Source of the DNA: Bacteroidota bacterium
Lineage (GTDB): Bacteria > Bacteroidota > Bacteroidia > Chitinophagales > Chitinophagaceae
Assembly (NCBI GenBank): GCA_023391315.1
Contig: JAEWBD010000417.1
Coordinates: 1-8,786 of the forward strand
Length of the DNA: 8,786 nt
Direction: 5' to 3'
Shown: in pieces, positions 1 through 6,241 of the stretch
How the letters are laid out: the number at the start of each line of letters is the position of its first letter
Position numbering within the stretch: the first letter of the stretch is position 1
Program-made: the position numbers and the translations under genes
Notes under the pieces: model-generated
Told to the model about the DNA's origin: nothing
Database searches by the model: none
What the model saw: only the letters and a program-made list of their open reading frames with translations

Positions 1-1
1 G

Positions 2-2401
2 GCTGCAACATGGAGCGCTCAAACAGGCATGCTTACGCTCCGGTACGATCCATCTAAAACCAGTATCCAAAAAGTACAGCAACGGATCCTGGATGTGGGC
101 CATGATTTGGAAGACAAAAAAGCAGATGATGCCGTATATAATGCTTTGCCAAAATGTTGCCGTTACAGGCATGATAATATGCAGGCATTACATCATGGTG
201 ATACTTCCGCTTCCATACAAAACAATATTACCCCGCCAACTATAAAAGGGGTTGTGATGGAAGAAGATAATAAGGGCGTTTTTAAGCCGCTGGCAGGAGC
301 GTCTGTTACATGGCTAAACACAGGAAGTGGAACAACTACAGATGAAAATGGCATATTCAGCTTGCTGCAAACTGGAGAAAGATTGGTGGTGAGCTATACA
401 GGTTACGAGGCTGATACTATTACTGTTATCCCAACGGGCGAATTGAAAATTATCTTAGCCAATGACCGGCAGTTAAAAGAAGTGAAAGTAACCACTTCAG
501 GTGCATCTAATTTTATTCGTGATAATGATGTGGTGCGTACCAATGTAATTACACAGAAAGAATTATTTAAAGCTGCCTGCTGCAACCTGAGTGAAAGCTT
601 TGAAACTAATCCTGCTGTTGATGTTGCCTACAGCGATGCCGTTACGGGTTCCAAGCAAATCCAGTTGCTGGGCCTGGCGGGTATTTACACACAACTTACG
701 GTAGAGAACCTTCCTGGTCCTCGTGGCCTGGCGATAGCGCAGGGCTTAAATTATATTCCCGGTACGTGGATAGAAAGCCTGCAGTTAAGCAAAGGCATGG
801 GTTCTGTTGCGAATGGTTTTGAAAGCATTGCCGGGCAGATTAATGTGGAATTGAAGAAGCCGACTTCAGCTGAAAAGCTTTTCGCTAATGCCTACGTAAA
901 TAGTTTTGGCAAAACAGACCTGAACCTAAACCTTTCGCATAAAATAAATGATAAATGGTCAACCGCTTTGTTGTTGCATGATGATTTCCTGGATAAAAGT
1001 ATTGATATGAATGATGATGGCTTTCGCGACCTGCCCGCCGGCAATTTATTCACCATTGAAAACAGGTGGAGTTTCGATAACGCAAAAGGCATCACATCTC
1101 AATTCGGTATTAAATATTTGAATGATGACAAAACGGGCGGCCAGGTAAATTATAATGCATCAACCGATAAATTTACAACCAATAATTACGGGCTTGGCAT
1201 TAATACTAAACGCATCGAAGGTTTTGGTAAACTCGGTTATGTGTTTCCGCAGAAAAAATATAAAAGCATGGGGATGCAGCTATCTGCATTTGACCATCAG
1301 CAAAATTCATATTTTGGCTTTACAACATACAATGCGCACCAGCAGAATTTTTACGCAAACCTCATTTATCAATCCATCATCAATACAACCATCCATAAGT
1401 TCAGAACAGGCTTAAGTTTTTTGTATGATAAATATGACGAAACCCTTGACAGCGCTGCTTATAAGCGTACCGAAGTTGTGCCCGGTGCTTTTATTGAATA
1501 TACCTGGTCGCCCGTAACCAATTTTGATGTAGTGGCAGGCTTACGCGAAGATCATAACAGTTTATACGGATGGTTTACCACGCCGCATTTAAATATTCGT
1601 TATGCGCCTTTTAAATCAACAACCATAAGAATTAGCGCCGGGCGGGGGCAGAGAACAGCCAACATTTTTGCAGAAAATAATGGTGTTTTGGCCAGTGCCA
1701 GAACCGTAGCAATCATTTCTTCATACACTAAAGGCGCCTATGGTTTAAAGCCCGAAATATCCTGGAATAAAGGCATTAGCATTGATCAGAAGTTCCGTTT
1801 ATTTAACCGCAGCGCCACTGCCGCTGTTGATTTTTACCGCAATGACTTTAGCAACCAGGTTATTGTTGACCTGGAAAATGCACGTGTAATAAAATTTTAT
1901 AACCTGCAGGGTAAATCTTATTCAAACAGTTTCCAGGCAGAAGTATCATTTATGCCTTTACGAAGATTGGATGTACGGTTAGCCTACCGGCTGTTTGATG
2001 TAAAAACTACATTCGATAGCGTGTTGTTGCAAAAGCCATTTACAGCAAAAAACAGGGCCTTTGCAAACTTTGAATATGGCATCAGCGGATGGAGATTTGA
2101 CTACACCCTCAGCTACAATAGCCGGAAGCGGTTGCCTTCAACACAGGCAAATCCTGAGCAATATCAAAGGCCGGATTACGCACCTGCGTACGTAATAATG
2201 AATGCGCAGGTAACGAAAAGTTTTGGAAAAGAAAAGATTGTTGATGTATATCTCGGTGCAGAAAATCTCACCAATTTTTATCAGAAGAATGCCATTATTG
2301 CGGCAGATGAACCATTCAGTAAATATTTTGATGCTTCAATGGTTTGGGGGCCATTAACCGGCAGAATGTTTTATGGTGGCTTAAGATTCAGGATAAAATA
2401 A
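2..2401 (+). CDS. HMA-domain/TonB-dependent outer-membrane receptor, putative heavy-metal type (5' end missing)
   Basis: Outer-membrane beta-barrel receptor energised by TonB, probably for a metal or metal complex (copper-like is a guess). The frame is open to the left edge: codons before the first Met at 29 read AATWSAQTG and continue the fold, so 29 is not the true start. Numbering from that Met, residues 1-45 match the second half of an HMA domain (LTLRYDP strand, helix ending VGHDLE, then LPKCCRYR). Residues 71-145 form a carboxypeptidase-regulatory-like beta domain (IKGVV...PLAGASV...TDENGIFSL). A TonB-box-like KEVKVTT lies at 150-156. The plug is at about 160-278, with KAACCNLSESFETNP, QIQLLGLAG and ENLPGPRGLA, and the barrel follows. 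The C-terminus has the typical ENLTNF...YFDASMVWGPLTGR...GLRFRIK ending. The only cysteines visible are C43-C44 and C184-C185. The signal peptide and metal-binding CxxC of the HMA domain would lie upstream. The receptor assignment is firm; the metal is inferred. Confidence 0.9.
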   Translation, partial: AATWSAQTGMLTLRYDPSKTSIQKVQQRILDVGHDLEDKKADDAVYNALPKCCRYRHDNMQALHHGDTSASIQNNITPPTIKGVVMEEDNKGVFKPLAGASVTWLNTGSGTTTDENGIFSLLQTGERLVVSYTGYEADTITVIPTGELKIILANDRQLKEVKVTTSGASNFIRDNDVVRTNVITQKELFKAACCNLSESFETNPAVDVAYSDAVTGSKQIQLLGLAGIYTQLTVENLPGPRGLAIAQGLNYIPGTWIESLQLSKGMGSVANGFESIAGQINVELKKPTSAEKLFANAYVNSFGKTDLNLNLSHKINDKWSTALLLHDDFLDKSIDMNDDGFRDLPAGNLFTIENRWSFDNAKGITSQFGIKYLNDDKTGGQVNYNASTDKFTTNNYGLGINTKRIEGFGKLGYVFPQKKYKSMGMQLSAFDHQQNSYFGFTTYNAHQQNFYANLIYQSIINTTIHKFRTGLSFLYDKYDETLDSAAYKRTEVVPGAFIEYTWSPVTNFDVVAGLREDHNSLYGWFTTPHLNIRYAPFKSTTIRISAGRGQRTANIFAENNGVLASARTVAIISSYTKGAYGLKPEISWNKGISIDQKFRLFNRSATAAVDFYRNDFSNQVIVDLENARVIKFYNLQGKSYSNSFQAEVSFMPLRRLDVRLAYRLFDVKTTFDSVLLQKPFTAKNRAFANFEYGISGWRFDYTLSYNSRKRLPSTQANPEQYQRPDYAPAYVIMNAQVTKSFGKEKIVDVYLGAENLTNFYQKNAIIAADEPFSKYFDASMVWGPLTGRMFYGGLRFRIK

Positions 2402-2551
2402 CGGGCGATGAAACCGGAATATCCGACATGGGCGTGAACGTTAATCAGCACTTGGAAAAGATAGTAAAACAAGCGCAGGTATTGATAAGCAGGAACTAAG
2501 GTAATAAGCTTCCTTTATTAAACTTGAAAATATAATGCCTCTTATCTTAAT
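2402..2551. other. Convergent intergenic spacer, probable locus boundary
   Basis: This 150-base gap separates the stop codons of two converging genes: the metal-type receptor on + and the GH92 enzyme on -. It contains no convincing gene. A 23-codon ATG frame at 2428-2499 has no visible ribosome site. There is a small CGGA-ATA-TCCG hairpin at 2415-2425 without a T-tract, and an AT-only inverted repeat nearer the GH92 stop. The gap probably marks the end of the glycan-related locus. Confidence 0.6.
2502..2520. terminator. Weak AT-rich inverted repeat, possible bidirectional terminator
   Basis: TAATAA at 2502-2507 is the exact reverse complement of TTATTA at 2515-2520, with a seven-base loop. 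It sits between two converging stop codons, where a shared terminator would be expected. The stem is only six A-T pairs and there is no long T-tract, so as an intrinsic terminator it is poor. The position is the main argument for it. Confidence 0.2.
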
Positions 2552-5500
2552 TTATAATCCCCAATGCCTGTTTGGTTTTTCTCCCATTTCAAGCATCAAT
2601 TGTCCGCCTTTTAATAATTCTTTTGCCGGGAATTTAAACGACTGAAGGAGCCTGCCATTTAAAAAGGCTTTTTGCACATACTTATTTTTCCACGAGGCAT
2701 TTTTTGCTTCAATCACAAATTGCCCGCCACGCCCGTATAAATGCCGGAGGTCAATAACGGTTTTTTCAAACAAAGGGCTTGCTATTTCATATACCGGTTC
2801 GGCGTTTGCACCACCATCGGTTTGAAAAAGCCCAATGGCCGCCATTACAAACCAGGCACTCATTTGACCCTGGTCCTCATCGCCCAGGTATGCATCTGCT
2901 GCACCAAACCCGTAGTACCGGTCTATGATTGACCTGCTCCATTGTTGAGTTTGCCAGGCTTCTCCTGCCCAGTTGAATAAGAATGCAAAATGCATGGATT
3001 GCTCGTTTCCCTGCACCACCGGAAAATCCCAATATTGGTCGCCGGGAGAATTATACCGCCAGGGTTCGCTTTTTTTAAACCCTTCGGTTAGCCGCCCGAC
3101 AAACCTTTGTTTTCCTATAGTTTTAATTAATGCAGGAATATCCTGCGGCACAAAATAGGTTAGCTGCCATGCATTGCCTTCCACATATTCTTCATTGGCG
3201 CCGGATTTATACGGGTCGAAAGGTGTAGCCCATGTACCATTGCTGTTGCGAAGCCTTGCATAAGCGGAACTGCTGTCTATTGCGTTTTTCCACCAGTTTC
3301 CTCTTTCGGAAAAAACAGTGTAATCTTCTTTTTTATCTAAGGCTTTTGCCAATTGTGCAACCGTCCAGTTATCGAAAGCATATTCCAGTGTGTTTGAAAA
3401 GCGGCCTTTATCAGCCGGAACAAATTTGTATTTTAAAAAAGCTGCAATATCCCGGTTGCCTGCCAGTCCGTTGCCAACATGTTCAGGCAAGGCACTAACT
3501 GTTTTTGTTACTGCTGCGTATAAATTATTTACGTCATAATCCCGGATGCCCATTTGATAGGCGCTGACTAATAAAGGAATTTCATGTTCGCCTACCATAA
3601 CGGGAATATATTCCATACCTGCGGGGCCTTTTGCGAGCCAACCGTTGGCATTGTACATGCCTAACTGTGAAGATACCCACCTGTTTGACCATTCCGGTGC
3701 AACGAGGTTCCAGACCTGGTTGAGGTTCCAGAAGATGTTCCAAAAAGCATCACATCCCAATGCTACAAACCCTTTTCCTCCCTGCTGAATCTTTTCCGTT
3801 GCATCCACCCATCTTCCATCAACATCACTAAAAGTATTTCTGCAAAAACTGCGGTACAGGTTTGTGTAAAAGCGCATCTTTTCTTTTTGATCGTTAGAAG
3901 TAATGCGCACACGATTCAAAAGATCATTCCAGGTATCTTTATTGTACTTTTCCACAGCTTCAAAACTCCATCCAAACCTGTCTTTTATTTCTTCCTGTAA
4001 ATTATGCCGGGCCCCTTCCATATCCACATAGGAAATACCGGTACGCACCTGCACTATATTATTTTCCCTGGTATCAAATTCTGCAAAACAACCCATTGAT
4101 GAGGGCGTTATAGATTCAAGATGCTTCGTGTTCATCACAGTGTCATTCTTCCAGGTGCCAAAATTTTTAACAGGCCGGTCAAATTCAATCCTGAAATAAA
4201 TGGTATAGTCCTGGTCTGCATCTTTTGACCACACATTTTTTGACTGCTGCACGCTGTATCCTTCTATCGTGTGTTCATCTACCTGTTGCAAGGAAGCCTT
4301 TAGGATATTAAAATTGTATTCGGCGGGTATTTTCAGGTCGATCATTACACGCCCGTCCTTCTCTTTTGGAAAAGTGTACCGCTGAAAGCTGCAACGTGTT
4401 GTTGCTGTTAATTCGGCATTGATATTATAGTTGGTTAAAAAAGCACGATAATATCCCAAACCTGTTTTCTCGGTTGCTTTGTCAATTAAAGAACGGTAGC
4501 CGCTTGTATCACTGTATGACTGGTTGCCTACTTTTATTTTCAACCTGCCATTTACAGGCATTGTTCCCAGGCCGGCCATTGTCCATTCGTGCACATGACT
4601 AAAAGTACCGATGCTTTCGAAAGATGGATCATAACCAGCCTGCCAGCCAGGGTTTTGATTATCGGGGCTAAGCTTTACCATACTGAATGGCATCCATGGC
4701 CCGGGCGCAATCATCCACCGCGAATGCGCTGAACCGATATAGGTATCCACATAATCTGCCGGGGTAACAATTTTTTGAGGGGAGCGGATAACCCATCCGC
4801 TTTCTACGAGGCTGTCATCAATAAATACTTCGTACTTACTTTTTTTATCGGATATAACTGCAGGCATTGGCGTTTCAAACACATAGCGGCCATTTTCCAG
4901 GCTTTGCCTGAAAATATCTTTATCATCAAGTTTTACTAACAGTAAAGGATTACCGCTTAGCTGCGTCACGTCCACAAGCAGCGGCTGCACCCTGTCATCA
5001 ACCTGGTAATTGGCTGCAGCTACTTTGCGTAGAAAAGCCTTTGAGCCAGGCAACACGGTATGTACCATATCAGGGCCTTCCAAACGTATATCATCAAAAA
5101 CCATCCAGGATCCTTCGAGGCTGGTAATTTTAACTTCATTGGATCCTTCAATAAGATCATTATTATTTAAGGGTATTTCTATTGCATATTTCAAAGATTG
5201 CCTGACATCTGCTTCAGGGCTATTTTCATTTTTGCCGGCAGGCACAGCAAATTTCCACGATTTACCGTTTACGGTAACTTTCAGGTACGGAGGTATTTTA
5301 TCCTGGGCATCCAAAACATCAACAACCAATTTAAACGAACCATTCAAAGGCCTGCTTAGCCGAAACAGGATATTCAGTGTGTGTGTTCTGATACCTGCTG
5401 TTCCACTCGTTCCACCCCATGTATCTGCGGGGCCCGGCAAAACGTAAGGCCAATCTTTTTTTTCGTTTGACAAACCTATAATGTAAGAACGGTCATCCCA

Positions 5501-5656
5501 GCCAAAATCATTTTTCAGAAAATCCATATATCCTTTGGGAGATAATGCAAACTCCGCCGCACTGTTATCTTTTTTACCGATGGACCAAATAGTGTGTGCA
5601 GAAGCAGGAAAGTAGTTTAAACTAATAATTAGAAGGATAATGAATATTTTAAACAT
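2552..5656 (-). CDS. Secreted GH92 family glycoside hydrolase, putative alpha-1,2-mannosidase with N-terminal PL4-type domain
   Basis: Predicted calcium-dependent, inverting exo-alpha-mannosidase acting in the periplasm on mannosides such as N-glycans or mannan. It has 1034 residues, longer than a typical GH92 of about 750, because of extra N-terminal domains. Residues 1-20 are a signal peptide (hydrophobic IFIILLIISL, cleavage after ASA) with no lipobox Cys. Residues 21-195 resemble PL4 domain III/carbohydrate-binding modules (IWSIGKKDNSAAEF ... GSWMVFDDIRLEGP). Residues 196-295 are an unassigned beta-rich linker domain. The GH92 N-terminal beta domain begins at about 298 (YVDTYIGSAHSRWMIAPGPW, FSHVHEWTMAGLG), and the alpha-toroid catalytic domain spans about 560-940. 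Family motifs: VEGNAWQ at 825-831 (E826, candidate acid), GNEQSMH at 883-889, and GDEDQGQMSAW at 925-935 (D926/D928, candidate base pair). The usual WDT motif reads WNI, with Asn at 640. The start fits the signal peptide; the sequence before ATG is A/T-rich without a clear Shine-Dalgarno. It is divergent from the SusC-like gene. Family is firm; linkage specificity is inferred. Confidence 0.93.
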   Translation of the reverse strand: MFKIFIILLIISLNYFPASAHTIWSIGKKDNSAAEFALSPKGYMDFLKNDFGWDDRSYIIGLSNEKKDWPYVLPGPADTWGGTSGTAGIRTHTLNILFRLSRPLNGSFKLVVDVLDAQDKIPPYLKVTVNGKSWKFAVPAGKNENSPEADVRQSLKYAIEIPLNNNDLIEGSNEVKITSLEGSWMVFDDIRLEGPDMVHTVLPGSKAFLRKVAAANYQVDDRVQPLLVDVTQLSGNPLLLVKLDDKDIFRQSLENGRYVFETPMPAVISDKKSKYEVFIDDSLVESGWVIRSPQKIVTPADYVDTYIGSAHSRWMIAPGPWMPFSMVKLSPDNQNPGWQAGYDPSFESIGTFSHVHEWTMAGLGTMPVNGRLKIKVGNQSYSDTSGYRSLIDKATEKTGLGYYRAFLTNYNINAELTATTRCSFQRYTFPKEKDGRVMIDLKIPAEYNFNILKASLQQVDEHTIEGYSVQQSKNVWSKDADQDYTIYFRIEFDRPVKNFGTWKNDTVMNTKHLESITPSSMGCFAEFDTRENNIVQVRTGISYVDMEGARHNLQEEIKDRFGWSFEAVEKYNKDTWNDLLNRVRITSNDQKEKMRFYTNLYRSFCRNTFSDVDGRWVDATEKIQQGGKGFVALGCDAFWNIFWNLNQVWNLVAPEWSNRWVSSQLGMYNANGWLAKGPAGMEYIPVMVGEHEIPLLVSAYQMGIRDYDVNNLYAAVTKTVSALPEHVGNGLAGNRDIAAFLKYKFVPADKGRFSNTLEYAFDNWTVAQLAKALDKKEDYTVFSERGNWWKNAIDSSSAYARLRNSNGTWATPFDPYKSGANEEYVEGNAWQLTYFVPQDIPALIKTIGKQRFVGRLTEGFKKSEPWRYNSPGDQYWDFPVVQGNEQSMHFAFLFNWAGEAWQTQQWSRSIIDRYYGFGAADAYLGDEDQGQMSAWFVMAAIGLFQTDGGANAEPVYEIASPLFEKTVIDLRHLYGRGGQFVIEAKNASWKNKYVQKAFLNGRLLQSFKFPAKELLKGGQLMLEMGEKPNRHWGL

Positions 5657-5687
5657 TAGTATTCTGATTTTAAATTTTCAAACGCCA

Positions 5688-5695
5688 GTTGCAAC
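5688..5695. repeat. GTTGCAAC palindrome, possible operator or leader element
   Basis: GTTGCAAC is a perfect eight-base palindrome about 30 bases upstream of the GH92 start codon. It can be extended imperfectly to 5683-5700, where 14 of 18 positions are symmetrical. It lies between the candidate promoter and the start codon, so it could be a repressor site or a small leader hairpin. Short palindromes occur by chance, so support is modest. Confidence 0.3.
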
Positions 5696-5737
5696 GGTCG
5701 GTATATGAATGCTGCAATTACCTGTGAAGGTTATAAA

Positions 5738-5766
5738 CAAATATACAAAAGCACTTGTCTTTCAAA
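5738..5766 (-). promoter_or_regulatory. Candidate Bacteroidota-type promoter for the GH92 gene
   Basis: Read on the - strand, TATATTTG (5745-5738) is an exact match to the TAnnTTTG -7 element used by the Bacteroidota primary sigma factor. TTTG (5766-5763) is a -33-like element 17 bases upstream, at the short end of the accepted spacing. Transcription would begin about 75 bases before the GH92 ATG. The -33 element is itself one member of the phased CAAA series. Confidence 0.45.
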
Positions 5767-5796
5767 TCCTTTCAAACCTTATCAAAACAACACAAA
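5759..5796. repeat. 10-base tandem repeat with phased CAAA blocks
   Basis: CTTTCAAATC (5759-5768) is followed directly by CTTTCAAACC (5769-5778) and a weaker third copy, TTATCAAAAC (5779-5788). CAAA recurs at exactly 5763, 5773, 5783 and 5793, about one helical turn apart. The array overlaps and extends upstream of the candidate GH92 promoter. It could be a direct-repeat activator site or a phased A-tract that bends DNA. Confidence 0.5.
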
Positions 5797-5997
5797 GCTT
5801 TACCTTATTAATATTTTTTTAAGCCTGTTGCAAATCTATGCTTAAAAGAAATTTTACATCTTATCACAAACAGATGCCATAATAAAACTGATCGGGCATT
5901 GAGGAATTACGGATGCCTCTTTTGGAGCAGGAATAATCAGGCAAATATTTTACTCTATTTAGCAAATTTTGGCGCTGACCTGGCTTTTAACTCATAA

Positions 5998-6005
5998 TAC
6001 TTTTG
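5998..6005 (+). promoter_or_regulatory. Candidate -7 promoter element for the SusC-like gene
   Basis: TACTTTTG is an exact TAnnTTTG match on the + strand. The -33 partner is unconvincing: TTTG at 5968-5971 is 26 bases upstream, longer than usual, so activation by a regulator may be needed. Transcription from here would begin near 6010 and give a leader of about 230 bases. Confidence 0.35.
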
Positions 6006-6007
6006 GA

Positions 6008-6052
6008 TTGTCAACTGATAGTCTTTGCAAAGGAATGCTATCGCGTTGATAA
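6008..6052 (+). promoter_or_regulatory. Long imperfect stem-loop at presumed 5' end of SusC-like mRNA
   Basis: TTGTCAAC (6008-6015) pairs with GTTGATAA (6045-6052), with one G-T wobble. After a T-G wobble and one bulged base, GATAG (6017-6021) pairs with CTATC (6038-6042). The loop contains the palindrome CTTTGCAAAG (6023-6032). The structure begins three bases after the candidate -7 element, so it would sit at or near the transcript start. It may be an mRNA leader structure or a DNA operator; which one cannot be told from sequence. Confidence 0.45.
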
Positions 6053-6241
6053 CAGGCTTATGATTAAAAATTGGAGGTGCCATACGTTCTTCCAAACCTG
6101 GGTTGTGCTTTATAAAAAATATAAAAGATTGCTATGCTTTACTCACGCTAAACAATATGATATAAAACGGATAAAGGATTATACATTCCATTTTTTTCAA
6201 GAGCATTTAAAAATTTAATAAACATAAACTATAAAAAGGCT

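Larger units (their letters stand above)
5657..6241. promoter_or_regulatory. Divergent control region between GH92 and SusC-like genes
   Basis: This AT-rich stretch of 585 bases carries no convincing gene. It holds a candidate - strand promoter (5738-5766), phased CAAA blocks (5763-5796), a GTTGCAAC palindrome (5688-5695), a candidate + strand -7 element (5998-6005) and an imperfect hairpin (6008-6052). The TTGCAA core occurs three times, at 5689, 5828 and 6025. The segment from about 5880 to 5940 is less AT-rich than its surroundings but shows no recognisable gene. The length is generous for a simple divergent promoter and leaves room for regulator sites and a leader of about 230 bases on the transporter mRNA. 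Confidence 0.7.

Noticed and set aside
29..31. ATG at 29 as the start of the receptor gene.
   Set aside because: The frame is open upstream to the window edge and the codons before it continue the HMA fold (AATWSAQTG then MLTLRYDP). There is also no signal peptide after this Met, which an outer-membrane protein needs.
2428..2499. A 23-codon frame between the receptor and GH92 stops, with a helix-like C-terminal sequence (EKIVKQAQVLISRN).
   Set aside because: It is very short, has no ribosome site, and resembles nothing I recognise. A gene remnant is possible but cannot be supported.
5010..5447. A 145-codon + strand frame opposite the GH92 gene.
   Set aside because: It lies wholly within the convincing GH92 coding region on the other strand, has no recognisable domain, and is best explained as an antisense shadow.
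5896..5925. An inverted GGCAT ... ATGCC pair (5895-5899 and 5913-5917 region) as a possible terminator or RNA.
   Set aside because: There are only five base pairs around a 13-base loop, no T-tract follows, and no gene ends nearby.
6003..6218. A 71-codon frame in the leader of the SusC-like gene.
   Set aside because: It begins with TTG, overlaps the hairpin and the promoter element, and has a Lys/Phe/Tyr-rich composition typical of translated AT-rich non-coding DNA.
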